Positions 1 through 7,858 of a stretch of 14,052 nucleotides of DNA are shown piece by piece. A program made the translations under genes and the position numbers. Under the pieces are notes generated by a model. It did not search any database, was not told the DNA's origin, and worked only from the letters and a program-made list of their open reading frames with translations. The DNA is from JAHDCC01 sp964551835 (GTDB taxonomy: Bacteria > Actinomycetota > Acidimicrobiia > Acidimicrobiales > SZUA-35): contig CAZKEM010000066.1 in NCBI GenBank assembly GCA_964551835.1, positions 1 to 14,052 on the forward strand, read 5' to 3'. The stretch's first letter is position 1, and every line of letters begins with the position of its first letter.

Positions 1-1
1 A

Positions 2-244
2 AACCAGGGCATCGCCTCTGAAGTGGCAGATGGGTCTTTCAGCTTCGCCGAAGAACTTGCTCGCCCATCTAGTGACCAACAGACTAGACCCGATCAGAAC
101 CCGTTTTACCACGAAGCTCCAACCATGCGTCGCACGTTCAAGAGCACGGTGTCTTCGTTGAATGGCGAGACGGTAGATGGCGCTTCCCCTGAGTCTACCG
201 ACGAAGAGTCGGGCAAATCTAAATGTGAAGAACACGACTCATGA
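2..244 (+). CDS. C-terminal end of an unidentified protein upstream of cpaF (partial)
   Basis: An open frame runs from the left window edge (first full codon at 2) to a TGA at 242-244. The start lies outside the window; the GTG at 23 is only an internal codon. The visible 80 or so residues are hydrophilic and rich in Ser, Glu and Asp. They show no motif and look like a disordered tail. The stop overlaps the cpaF start as ATGA, so this gene is translationally coupled to the Tad operon. In actinobacterial Tad loci the gene before cpaF is usually a TadZ/CpaE-type ParA-like ATPase, which is the most likely identity. That is inferred from gene order only; nothing in the visible tail shows it. Confidence 0.6.
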   Translation, partial: NQGIASEVADGSFSFAEELARPSSDQQTRPDQNPFYHEAPTMRRTFKSTVSSLNGETVDGASPESTDEESGKSKCEEHDS

Positions 245-1548
245 GCACAATCCAGGAGGTCGAGGCTCGGCTCCTCGCCACTGCTAGAAATGGGCTCTCG
301 AAGGAAACTCAACGTCGCTCGTTAGACGGCGAGCCAATGCTCTCTGATCGATCTAAAGAGACGCTTGTTGTGGGACTGATCCAACGAGAGCTGGCCGTTA
401 TCGACGGCGAGTTAGTGGCCGAGGGCAAAGAGCAAATACCAATCGATATGCAGGCCCAACTGTCACGGTCGATAATGGCGGCAACAACCGGTCTTGGGCC
501 TGTAGATAGCATTCTCAGAGATCCACTGGTTGAGGAAATTCTTGGGTATTGGGACCGAATAACCGTCTACCGGGCTGGAAAAGATCGACAAGTAGTCCAA
601 GGCGAAGATACGCCGTGGTCCTCCCAACAGGACCTCGTGGACTGGCTGGCGTTTGTCGCCCGTAACCGTGGCACGACCGAACGCTCATTTAACGCCGGTA
701 ACCCGCTCCTCGTTCTTCGCCTCGGTACGGGTTTGCGGTTGGCCGCCCAAATGGAAGTAGGAGAGCGAGTCTCGTTCGCGTTGCGTCGCAACACGATGGG
801 ACGCGTCACATTAAAAGATCTTTCGGTGGCGGGCATGTTCCCTGCCGAGGTGCAAGAATTTCTAGCGGCAGCAGTTCGGCTTCGTGAAGGCGGCGTTATC
901 TTCGCCGGAACAACTGGTGCGGGCAAAACAACGCTGCTTCGGGCGTGCCTCGACCTGCGAGATCGCCAAGACCACCTCGTGGTGGTCGAAGACACTCGAG
1001 AGCTTGACCTCTACGACCCAGAACACCACCCGATGGTCAGTAGTTGGGAAGTTCGACTGCCCAACGCAGAAGGCGCCGGCGGAGTCTCCATGGGTGATCT
1101 CGTGCGTCATGGCTTGCGTATGAGGCCCGACATGATGGCGGTGGGCGAAGTACGAGACGGTGAAGCGGCCGAGCAGATGCTTGCGGCCATGACCTTTGGT
1201 GCTTCGTCATGGTCGACGGTTCACGCTAAGTCCGCCGTTGGAGCTCTCGATAAACTCCAGCTCTACCTCGGCATGTCCGGTATGCCATCCGCTGTAGCAC
1301 AGCAACAAATCGCCAGCGCGGTTGATTTTGTGATTCACGTTCGGCTTGACAGCGCCACCGGCAAACGAGGTATATCGGAAATTGTTGAGGTTTCGGGGTT
1401 CGACGGAACCCGCTGTATTACGAACAAAGTGTATGACAGCGAGACCGGCACGCTCAATGTGTTTAGTGAGACAGCACGCTCCGATCTCGCAGCGGTCGAT
1501 TTCGACACAAAGATCTTTGCTCAATCGCAGGTTCGAGGAGTCGCATGA
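241..1548 (+). CDS. cpaF: CpaF/TadA-type pilus assembly ATPase
   Basis: This is a secretion-superfamily ATPase (GspE/VirB11/CpaF group) of 435 residues that should power Flp pilus assembly from the cytoplasmic face of the membrane. An N-terminal domain (about 1-190) contains the LGPVDSIL segment typical of CpaF. The P-loop GTTGAGKTT is at residues 223-231. It is followed by the acidic VVVEDTREL segment (about 247-255), LRMRPDMMAVGEVRDGEAAE (Asp box/Walker B, about 292-311), and STVHAKS, the CpaF His-box region (about 325-331). Length is close to normal for the family. The ATG overlaps the upstream stop as ATGA, and the 3' end overlaps tadB in the same way. Some family-typical residues are changed: the usual NG after the EI of the N-terminal domain is GY, and the residue after HA is Lys rather than Asn. 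Identity as a Tad ATPase is strongly supported by the motifs and by the following tadB-tadC pair. Confidence 0.95.
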   Translation: MSTIQEVEARLLATARNGLSKETQRRSLDGEPMLSDRSKETLVVGLIQRELAVIDGELVAEGKEQIPIDMQAQLSRSIMAATTGLGPVDSILRDPLVEEILGYWDRITVYRAGKDRQVVQGEDTPWSSQQDLVDWLAFVARNRGTTERSFNAGNPLLVLRLGTGLRLAAQMEVGERVSFALRRNTMGRVTLKDLSVAGMFPAEVQEFLAAAVRLREGGVIFAGTTGAGKTTLLRACLDLRDRQDHLVVVEDTRELDLYDPEHHPMVSSWEVRLPNAEGAGGVSMGDLVRHGLRMRPDMMAVGEVRDGEAAEQMLAAMTFGASSWSTVHAKSAVGALDKLQLYLGMSGMPSAVAQQQIASAVDFVIHVRLDSATGKRGISEIVEVSGFDGTRCITNKVYDSETGTLNVFSETARSDLAAVDFDTKIFAQSQVRGVA

Positions 1549-2402
1549 ATACCCTAATAGCGAGCTTGGCCGGAGGGTTACTGGCTCTGGGTTCGCTGAT
1601 TGTCTGGCAAGCTTGGTCGGGGTGGGCCGATAAGCCAAAGCAAGCGCGCGGAGGAATGCGAGACCGGGTCGACGCTGGCAACATCCTGGGTTGGCTGATC
1701 TTCGGTGTCATCTTATTCGTCATTGGTTACATACTCACCGAATGGTGGGCCTTCAGTCTCGGGCTTGCCTGTAGCGCCTTTATCATTCGAAGGTCGGTCC
1801 TTATCAATCGACGTGCTCGGATCTCCATAGAAACCGGACACGCTCTCGCTTCATGGGTGGAGGCGTTGGCCGCGGTCATGAGGACCCACTCAGGTTTGAG
1901 TGAGTCGATTTCGTCGACGTCGGAATTTGTCTCGCCGGTAATTGCCAACGACGTCCGACTTTTAGCCGCCGATGCTCAGAGTCAACCATTGTCAGAGGCC
2001 TTGGCTTCGTTTGCCAGACGAATAGACCATGAGGCCTCGGACAGGATTGCTATGGCACTAATTGTTGCTGACACGCGACAAACTACCGACCTATCCGCCT
2101 TGCTATCAGAAATGGCCGAACTAACTCAAGCACGAGCCGAGTTTGTCTCTGAAATTGCCGCAAGTCGGTCTCGCATATACACCGAAGCGAAGGCGATTGT
2201 TGGCATCACCCTATTTATGACCACTATCGGTTTAGTGTTCGGACGGGCGTGGCTGGGCCCCTATGGCAACCTTTTTGGTCAATTGATGCTGATCATTATT
2301 TGTGCGCTGTACTTAAGCGCCGGCTATATACTTGTTCAGCTTGGCCGAGCGCCTGAGCAGCCCCGATTTTTGACCTTCGAATCACATGGGGGCCGCACAT
2401 GA
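1545..2402 (+). CDS. tadB: TadB-like inner-membrane platform protein (T2SSF domain)
   Basis: This is a 285-residue membrane protein and probably one half of the GspF-like platform on which CpaF acts. Hydrophobic segments lie near residues 3-22, 47-64 and 66-81. A soluble helical stretch (about 95-215) follows, matching the T2SSF fold, with features such as LASWVEALAAVMRTHSGLSE and regularly spaced helices ending in a charged EAKAIVG segment. Two further membrane segments lie near 217-232 and 245-266. It is slightly shorter than typical TadB (about 320 residues). The ATG overlaps the cpaF stop by four bases (ATGA), and its own stop overlaps tadC in the same way. Assignment to TadB rather than TadC rests mainly on gene order (cpaF-tadB-tadC), with the membrane layout in agreement. 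Confidence 0.88.
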   Translation: MNTLIASLAGGLLALGSLIVWQAWSGWADKPKQARGGMRDRVDAGNILGWLIFGVILFVIGYILTEWWAFSLGLACSAFIIRRSVLINRRARISIETGHALASWVEALAAVMRTHSGLSESISSTSEFVSPVIANDVRLLAADAQSQPLSEALASFARRIDHEASDRIAMALIVADTRQTTDLSALLSEMAELTQARAEFVSEIAASRSRIYTEAKAIVGITLFMTTIGLVFGRAWLGPYGNLFGQLMLIIICALYLSAGYILVQLGRAPEQPRFLTFESHGGRT

Positions 2403-3271
2403 ACGCTGCGATTGTCGCTCTGCTTTTTGGGGTAGTCGCCTCAGGGCTTATCATGGTGGTCTTTGGGCTACGACGCCCGGTCCAACCGTTGAGTACGTTG
2501 GGAAGTCCGAGCGAGACCGTTTCGCTTGTACCGGGATATTCTGGCTTCTTCGGCTGGTTCGATGAGGTTCTGACTTCGCAGTCCGGGACTAGCTTGGCGT
2601 CGGACTTAGCTGTAATGGCCGTTGATCGTCAGAAGTTCGAGACCCAGAGACTGTATTTTGCTTGTTTGGTCGCGGGCGTTCCGGCCGCGTTTCTTATCCT
2701 CTATGCGGCGTTTAAGGGCTCGGTCTGGTTCGCTATCGTGTCTCTTGTCTTATGCTCGGTGCTATTCGTTGTGTCGTTGGCGGGATACTGGTGGTCGTTC
2801 CATAGTGACGCGGTCAAGCAGCGCAAAAACATGCGGCATGGCCTCTCGGTGTTTCTGGACCTTTCCGTACTCCAGTTGGCGGGTGGTGCTGGTGTCGCTG
2901 CCTCGCTCTATGCCGCCGCCGACCGGGGAAGCGGTGAGGCATTCCGTAGAATTCGAACGGCGCTGCAGGTGGCGTCGTCCCAGGGGCAAAGTTTGTCGCC
3001 CTATGAATCGCTGCGTCAGCTTGGCGAAGAGCTGGCAATCTCGGATCTGGTCGAGCTTGGTAACGCTATGGATCGAGCTGACTCGACTGGCGGCGAGGTT
3101 AAATCGGCGCTTCGGCGTCAAGCCCATAGGGTCCGAACCCGCCTGGCGCAAGATGAACGGGCAGCCGCTGGCAGTAGATCGGTGACAATGTCGCTTCCGC
3201 AGACGCTGATGTTAGCCGGGTTTATGATTTTTTTGCTGTTCCCCTTCATAGCAGCCCTATTCGGAAGATAA
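2399..3271 (+). CDS. tadC: TadC-like inner-membrane platform protein (T2SSF domain)
   Basis: This 290-residue protein is the second GspF-like platform component. It has an N-terminal membrane anchor (about 3-23), a pair of membrane segments at about 85-103 and 106-128, a cytoplasmic T2SSF helical domain (about 145-262, including LSVFLDLSVLQLAGGAGVAA) and a C-terminal membrane segment (about 268-288). The LSVFLDL...AGG pattern followed by a charged region ending in RLAQDERAA and a final hydrophobic helix is typical of TadC in actinobacterial loci. It probably pairs with TadB to form the platform. The start overlaps tadB as ATGA. The gene ends in TAA at 3269-3271 and is the last of the tightly coupled group before the 125-base gap that precedes the pilin. 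Confidence 0.88.
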   Translation: MNAAIVALLFGVVASGLIMVVFGLRRPVQPLSTLGSPSETVSLVPGYSGFFGWFDEVLTSQSGTSLASDLAVMAVDRQKFETQRLYFACLVAGVPAAFLILYAAFKGSVWFAIVSLVLCSVLFVVSLAGYWWSFHSDAVKQRKNMRHGLSVFLDLSVLQLAGGAGVAASLYAAADRGSGEAFRRIRTALQVASSQGQSLSPYESLRQLGEELAISDLVELGNAMDRADSTGGEVKSALRRQAHRVRTRLAQDERAAAGSRSVTMSLPQTLMLAGFMIFLLFPFIAALFGR

Positions 3272-3328
3272 ATCTTGAAGGTTGAAGATGAATGTTGATT
3301 AAAGTGGTCTAGTGTTGTACGTGAGGCT

Positions 3329-3355
3329 TTGACCTCGCTAAATAGCAAATATGAA
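3329..3355 (+). promoter_or_regulatory. Possible internal promoter before the pilin gene
   Basis: The gap between tadC and the pilin is the only sizeable one in the operon. It contains TTGACC (3329-3334) and TATGAA (3350-3355), a sigma-70-like pair with a 15-base spacer, which is shorter than the preferred 17. A separate promoter would make sense because pilin is needed in large amounts. The match is weak and could be chance. Confidence 0.22.
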
Positions 3356-3396
3356 GTGAAGTGACCGTCCTGTTGTCGGCTTGATTGGTGGAGAAA

Positions 3397-3627
3397 ATGG
3401 CTCAAGAAATAGAAGTAGAGATAGAGGCAGTATCAAAGATTCCGGAGGGTGCTTCGGTGTGGTCGAGATTTCAACAGGACCAGGCTGGCGCGATTGAAAA
3501 AATAGTAGGCATCGCCCTTGTAGTTCTGGTTACCGTTGGCGCTATCGCACTGATTGGTGCCGTTGTAAATGACTACATAAACGAGATCCCAGATCCAGGA
3601 GAAGTCGATACCGGTTTGGACGGCTAG
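3397..3627 (+). CDS. flp: Flp/type IVb-like major pilin
   Basis: This encodes a small prepilin of 76 residues, the likely structural subunit of the Tad pilus. I chose the ATG at 3397 over the in-frame TTG at 3385 because GGTGGAG (3387-3393) lies just upstream as a ribosome binding site. The protein has a hydrophilic leader of about 28 residues, then DQAGAIEKIVG followed by a hydrophobic helix (IALVVLVTVGAIALIGAVV) and a short acidic tail (DYINEIPDPGEVD). The EK pair before the helix and the NDYINE segment after it resemble actinobacterial Flp-type pilins. The usual Gly at -1 relative to Glu+5 is displaced: the Gly lies only three residues before the Glu, so the cleavage site is unclear. It sits between tadC and the tadE-like genes and should be processed by the peptidase encoded at 7859. 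Confidence 0.85.
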   Translation: MAQEIEVEIEAVSKIPEGASVWSRFQQDQAGAIEKIVGIALVVLVTVGAIALIGAVVNDYINEIPDPGEVDTGLDG

Positions 3628-3631
3628 GTCC

Positions 3632-3644
3632 GGCTTTAAAAGCC
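3632..3644 (+). other. Short inverted repeat between pilin and tadE-like gene
   Basis: GGCTTTAAAAGCC forms a compact hairpin of five to six base pairs directly after the pilin stop. It is followed by purine-rich sequence rather than a T-run, so it is not a clear terminator. It could protect the 3' end of a pilin transcript or cause partial attenuation. This is inferred from position only. Confidence 0.3.
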
Positions 3645-3658
3645 AAGGTGGGGTTGTG

Positions 3659-4102
3659 ATGAAGATCAGTAACGTCCACCGTCGCCTCGTACGCTCCTGG
3701 CGGAGCGAAAGAGGTGACGGTGCCATAGGGTCGATCATCTCGATGAGCATTTTTATCACGTTGCTCTTTGCATTTATCTGGATGATCTTGACGTACTACT
3801 CGTTCAGGGTTCTCTCGACTGCGGCGAACGAGGGCGCCGCAATCGGAGCATACTATGACCCTGCACTAGAGGGTCCAAACGTTCAAAACGGCGTGACACA
3901 TGCTGAAAACCTTATCAATGAGACCGGTACTACTAGTCTTGTTGAAGACGTAGTGGTAAAACCCAAAGACTATAGCCTGGGTGATCAAACGGTCGAGTTG
4001 GAAGTCACAGGCAAGTCAGTTTCGCCGTTTTTCTCTCTAAATCTAAAGGCCACTGGTAGCGCTCCAGTCGAAGAGTTTAGGCCGCAGGGAGACGAACTAT
4101 GA
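3659..4102 (+). CDS. TadE-like pseudopilin 1
   Basis: This 147-residue protein has the TadE architecture: a short basic leader (to about residue 19, RSERGDGA), one N-terminal hydrophobic helix (about 21-46, ISMSIFITLLFAFIWMIL), then a soluble extracytoplasmic domain. That domain ends in the SAPVEEFRP signature common at the C terminus of TadE-like proteins. I prefer the ATG at 3659 over the GTG at 3656; GGTGGGG (3647-3653) upstream gives a five-base spacing. The Glu expected at +5 after the prepilin Gly is absent (GDGAIGSI). It is likely a minor pilin or pseudopilin that helps start or anchor the pilus. It overlaps the next gene as ATGA. Confidence 0.78.
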   Translation: MKISNVHRRLVRSWRSERGDGAIGSIISMSIFITLLFAFIWMILTYYSFRVLSTAANEGAAIGAYYDPALEGPNVQNGVTHAENLINETGTTSLVEDVVVKPKDYSLGDQTVELEVTGKSVSPFFSLNLKATGSAPVEEFRPQGDEL

Positions 4103-4551
4103 CCCGGCCTCGCTGGCGCAACGAAGAGGGTTCAATCTCTACCGCAATTGGAGTGATTATCTTTCTGCCCATTCTCGCCCTGGCCATGGGCGCGATGCGG
4201 ATTGTGCAGATGAACGGCGATGTTTCGTCCGCCGCAGGGTTCAGCGCTAGAGCAGCAACACTGGCTTACCAAGAGAGTGCAGCTCAAGAAGAGGCCGAAC
4301 GGGTTGCCGCTAACGCGCTTGAGGAACGTGGCCTTTCATGCAAAGACTTCTCGGCCAATATTGTCGATGTCGACCCCGCTTCAGTGGGTGGAATACTTCC
4401 ACCTGGGGCGCTTCTTGTCGTTGAAGTTTCTTGCACCGTCGACCTATCCCAGTCGTTGATCGCAGGATTTCCTGGAGACAAAGAGATCACCGTGCAAGCG
4501 GTCGGCAAGGTAGACAATTTTCGAGGTGGCGGCGAATTGGTCGAACCATGA
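4099..4551 (+). CDS. TadE-like pseudopilin 2
   Basis: This 150-residue protein has a basic leader (MTRPRWRNEEG), a hydrophobic helix at about 12-34 (ISTAIGVIIFLPILALAM) and an extracytoplasmic domain with two cysteines, C81 and C112, placed as in many actinobacterial TadE-like proteins and able to form a disulfide. The C-terminal PGDKEITVQAVGKVDNFRG segment matches the usual end of the family (a VxAxxxxxVDxFRG-like pattern). As in its neighbours, Glu+5 is missing from the leader junction (EEGSISTAI). Start and stop both overlap adjacent genes as ATGA. Its role is probably as a minor pilin or pseudopilin of the Tad apparatus. Confidence 0.78.
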   Translation: MTRPRWRNEEGSISTAIGVIIFLPILALAMGAMRIVQMNGDVSSAAGFSARAATLAYQESAAQEEAERVAANALEERGLSCKDFSANIVDVDPASVGGILPPGALLVVEVSCTVDLSQSLIAGFPGDKEITVQAVGKVDNFRGGGELVEP

Positions 4552-4988
4552 TTCGTTCCTGCCGGGCTAGAATCGCCGACGATCGAGGCAACACGGGCAT
4601 CGCTGTCATCGTGGCTTCTCCCTTCCTGCTGGCATTCATGTTAGTTCTCGTGTCAGCCCAACAATATTTTGACGCCACCCGCCAAGCGCAATCGATCTCG
4701 GCTGAAGCGGCCCGAATAGCAGCTCAACCTGACTCGGATATAGTCCGGGAATCCGATTTCTCTGGTGTGGAAATCGATTCAGCTAAAGAAAGTGTTGTCA
4801 GAGATTTTGTAGAGAGACATGAGGGAGCGTCCTTGACGAAGCTCGACGGAGGTGTCGCTGATCCCACAGTCGTGGCAGAAATAGAGATTGATGTCGAGTA
4901 CATATTCGATGTGCCCGGCCTGCCGGACAAAGCCATAGTTGACTCGTCTGCCCAGGTGTTACGGGGCGTAGAAGGGGACGGTCTTTGA
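4548..4988 (+). CDS. TadE/TadG-like pseudopilin 3
   Basis: This 146-residue protein starts at the ATG that overlaps the previous stop as ATGA. A longer in-frame version from a GTG at 4431 would run 117 bases into the neighbouring gene and has no membrane-protein logic. The sequence shows the leader MIRSCRARIADDRGNTG, a hydrophobic helix (about 17-38, IAVIVASPFLLAFMLVLV), then AQQYFDATRQAQSISAEAAR, the helical continuation typical of TadE/TadG N-termini. An acidic beta-rich domain follows. No Glu is present at +5 (GNTGIAV). The TGA at 4986-4988 shares a base with the next ATG (TGATG), indicating coupling to the LysM/BTAD gene. Confidence 0.75.
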   Translation: MIRSCRARIADDRGNTGIAVIVASPFLLAFMLVLVSAQQYFDATRQAQSISAEAARIAAQPDSDIVRESDFSGVEIDSAKESVVRDFVERHEGASLTKLDGGVADPTVVAEIEIDVEYIFDVPGLPDKAIVDSSAQVLRGVEGDGL

Positions 4989-7858
4989 TGAAACAGTCAA
5001 GAATGAAGCGTCGGTTGATGTCGGTGCTTTATGTGCTGATCACCGCCATCGTAGTAATCGGAATGCCGATTGTCCTGATCAGCATCGCCGGATGGCCTCT
5101 GCCGACTTCCATACCGAATGTCTCGAACGTGTCCACGGCGATCCAACAAGGAAACATCCCTGCCGAGGTCATCATCAAGGCTCTCGCCTGTGTTCTGTGG
5201 CTGGTCTGGGCCCAACTAGTGTGGTCGCTGGTCTGGGAAGTGATTTACGTCGGTCCGCAACTGGCGAAGGGCATGAAAGCGAAGTCTGCCCCGCTCTCGA
5301 CGTCGCCTATGCAACGCCTGGCGGCCCGCCTGGTTGGCGGAATTATGTCGGTCGGCCTCATAGCAACCAGTTTCGCTTCGGCCTCCGATCTCCCTACCGA
5401 CATTGTGCCTATCGAGGCGGTAGAACCTGATGGTTTTGAGTCGTCGGCGTTAGACGAGGCAGGTGCCGGCGAAGATGTAGCCGCGTCCTCTAAGGTGTGG
5501 CGGGTAATGCCCGGCGATTCTCTCTGGAGTATCTCCAACGGCGACGAAGGCGTCATGAACCAAATCTTCGAAGCTAACGCCTCGGTTAACACTGCTCTTG
5601 ATGTGGAGCCTGGTATGGACCTTCTCGTTCCTAACGAGTTAGATGTACCCGACGACCGCCTAGTTGAACACGTAGGGGAGGCCGAAGTCGTAGTCGAAGA
5701 TGGCGATCACCTGTGGGGCATAGCCGAAGGCCGACTAGAACAAGCGCTTCCTGAAGATCCGACAAATGCTGAGATTCTCGACTACGTGGAAGAAGTTGTC
5801 GAGGCTAATCCGGTGGTGGCTCCGAACCCGGATCTCATCTTTCCAGACGATCGATACATGTTCCCTGACGTCGGCGCCCCAGCCCCAGTACCAGCTCCGA
5901 AGGTGGCAAACAGCGTAAACGGGGAATCGCTAGACGAAGAGTCTGGAATGACCGGCATCGAAGGTGCTAGCCTTCAAGAGCAAGGGGCAGACGCCGATCA
6001 AGGAATCGTCAGCTCACTCAGCTCGCTCTTGACATCTCCTCGAGGGGTTATCCTCGGCGCTGGACTCTTTGGCCTCTTCCTATCGCTGCAGCAACGCCAG
6101 CTGGTTCGAGGAGCCACCCACCCCCTACGCCGACGTCGCGGGCCGGGAGACCCCGACGACCTTATCCGGGCTTCGAAATTGCCTATGGTCGAATGGGCGG
6201 GCAAAGAACTATCCAAGGTCATTTCAGAGCTAGAAAACCAAGCTGGCGGGTCAGGTCGTCCCAACCTCGTGGAGGTCCGAATTGGTAACGGGATAGAGGT
6301 ACTTTGGCAGACCCCACAGGTCACAGCCATTAAGCATTGGGAAGTATCAGACGAAGGGCGCCGATGGCGTCTGCCTTATCGAGCTAACGCCCGGGTTCTG
6401 CGCGGGGCGATGCCTCCCGCCTTTCCCGCTCTGGTGACGCTTGGGTCCCGGACACTTCAAACAGACGCCGTGGAGCGCCGTTTCCGGTCAAAAGATGCCG
6501 AAGATTATGAACAGTCAGTGCTGGTCAACCTGGCCGACTACGGGTCGATGTCATTGGTCGGATCGCAAGAACACACCGCAGATGCAGCTCGTTCATTGGT
6601 TCTTGAACTTGGCTCATCGGAAACCCTTGCCAACGCGAAAGTACTCCTCGTCGATCTCGAAATTGAGGGAACCGAAGAAATGTCAAGGGTTAAACAAGGC
6701 GACATTGGTGAAGCCGTCGCGCTGCTACGCGGTAAAGCGATAACGGCCCAGGGGCTACAAACCAAAGAAGCAGCAGTGGTGTTTGTTAACGGAGACTCCG
6801 CTCATGTCCAAACCCTCTTACAGGAGACGGCGCCAGGGTCATCGACAGCGGTCGTTGTCGTCGGAGCCGCCCAGAACACCAGCAGACACTTTGTCATCCA
6901 GCCCAATGGAACCGACGCTTTCTTCCTCGACAACCAGGCCGATGTCATTCGTCCAGTAGCTGTGACTGAGAAGCAGGCTTCGGAAATAGCGTCAACCTTC
7001 AAGGGGCTGGCTGACGAGTTGGACTCCAAGGACTGGTACGTCGACATCGACGACGGTTCAGCTCAGGCCAAAGCTACATCACTGGTTCTAGCGTTTGGTT
7101 CAGCTCAAAAAACTGCGGCGACCGCCGACTCTCAGCCGTTGATCCTGAAAGTCTTTGGCACCCCAAAAATACCTGGCTTGGAGGCGAGCGAGGCTGCGTT
7201 AGCCTCCGTTTCCTTTGTGCTGGCGGAGCCGACGAGGACCGCTAAAGATAGCGACGTTATCGAGGCGATCTGGGGAAGTGGCTCCATTTCTACCGAAGAT
7301 TTCTGGTCGGAGATCGAAGGTCTGCGGCGCACGCTTAGTAGCGACGCAATTTTGAGGACCTCAGACGACGAACTGACCGTCAGTCCTTCTGTTTGGACCG
7401 ATCTCGAAATCTTCGCCTCCTACGTAAGCCAGTCATCTGGACTCGAACCGGTCCGTGAGCTGGCCCAACTTCTCGAGGCCCTCAAACTTGTCGAGGGCGT
7501 GCCGTTTTCCGGTTCCCCGTTGTGTCACTGGGCGTATCGCCCTGATAGCCCAGTAGCGCTCCAAGCTATCGAACTGATCGAGGCAACGGCTATGCGGGCG
7601 GCCGAGATCGGCATCGAACAGAAAGAGTATATCTTGGCTGACCAGGCGCTCTCGTATGGTCTTTCAGGCACCGGTCCCAACGAACCGTTGCTTCGGATGC
7701 AAATGAAAATCGAAGCGGCCAGAGGCAACATTGATGGCATCGAAGCAATTTTCCACGATTTCTCGACGACGCTCTCAAAGAGCGAATGGCGCCAGACAGT
7801 TACCCCCTCCGCCGAGACCGCTAACCTGCGAAACCAACTTACCGCCAGCCTGAAGTAA
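4988..7858 (+). CDS. Membrane protein with LysM domains and a C-terminal SARP/BTAD regulator-like region
   Basis: This is a 956-residue multidomain protein. I chose the ATG at 4988 (TGATG with the previous stop) over the TTG at 4985. Predicted membrane segments are near 11-35, 62-88 and 113-132. Two LysM-like units follow: one near 170-216 (WRVMPGDSLWSIS...LLVPNE) and a more diverged one near 234-294 (VVEDGDHLWGIAEG...NPDLIFPDDRYMFP). A fourth membrane segment (about 352-369) is followed by RRRR at 381-384, which puts the LysM part outside and the rest in the cytoplasm. Residues about 400-700 are an unassigned alpha/beta region with no P-loop. The C terminus has a winged-helix-like segment (about 717-800, FWSEIEGLRRTL) and a TPR-like BTAD region (to about 925). 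Such fusions are known beside actinobacterial Tad genes. It may sense or anchor at peptidoglycan and signal inwards; DNA binding is unproven. Confidence 0.85.
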   Translation: MKQSRMKRRLMSVLYVLITAIVVIGMPIVLISIAGWPLPTSIPNVSNVSTAIQQGNIPAEVIIKALACVLWLVWAQLVWSLVWEVIYVGPQLAKGMKAKSAPLSTSPMQRLAARLVGGIMSVGLIATSFASASDLPTDIVPIEAVEPDGFESSALDEAGAGEDVAASSKVWRVMPGDSLWSISNGDEGVMNQIFEANASVNTALDVEPGMDLLVPNELDVPDDRLVEHVGEAEVVVEDGDHLWGIAEGRLEQALPEDPTNAEILDYVEEVVEANPVVAPNPDLIFPDDRYMFPDVGAPAPVPAPKVANSVNGESLDEESGMTGIEGASLQEQGADADQGIVSSLSSLLTSPRGVILGAGLFGLFLSLQQRQLVRGATHPLRRRRGPGDPDDLIRASKLPMVEWAGKELSKVISELENQAGGSGRPNLVEVRIGNGIEVLWQTPQVTAIKHWEVSDEGRRWRLPYRANARVLRGAMPPAFPALVTLGSRTLQTDAVERRFRSKDAEDYEQSVLVNLADYGSMSLVGSQEHTADAARSLVLELGSSETLANAKVLLVDLEIEGTEEMSRVKQGDIGEAVALLRGKAITAQGLQTKEAAVVFVNGDSAHVQTLLQETAPGSSTAVVVVGAAQNTSRHFVIQPNGTDAFFLDNQADVIRPVAVTEKQASEIASTFKGLADELDSKDWYVDIDDGSAQAKATSLVLAFGSAQKTAATADSQPLILKVFGTPKIPGLEASEAALASVSFVLAEPTRTAKDSDVIEAIWGSGSISTEDFWSEIEGLRRTLSSDAILRTSDDELTVSPSVWTDLEIFASYVSQSSGLEPVRELAQLLEALKLVEGVPFSGSPLCHWAYRPDSPVALQAIELIEATAMRAAEIGIEQKEYILADQALSYGLSGTGPNEPLLRMQMKIEAARGNIDGIEAIFHDFSTTLSKSEWRQTVTPSAETANLRNQLTASLK

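Noticed and set aside
2622..3185. A 187-codon plus-strand frame within tadC.
   Set aside because: It is an alternative frame of tadC, very rich in Arg, Ser and Cys, with no family signature.
4431..4547. An upstream extension of the third TadE-like protein from a GTG start.
   Set aside because: It would overlap the second TadE-like gene by more than 100 bases and place a charged stretch before the leader. The ATGA overlap at 4548 is the natural start.
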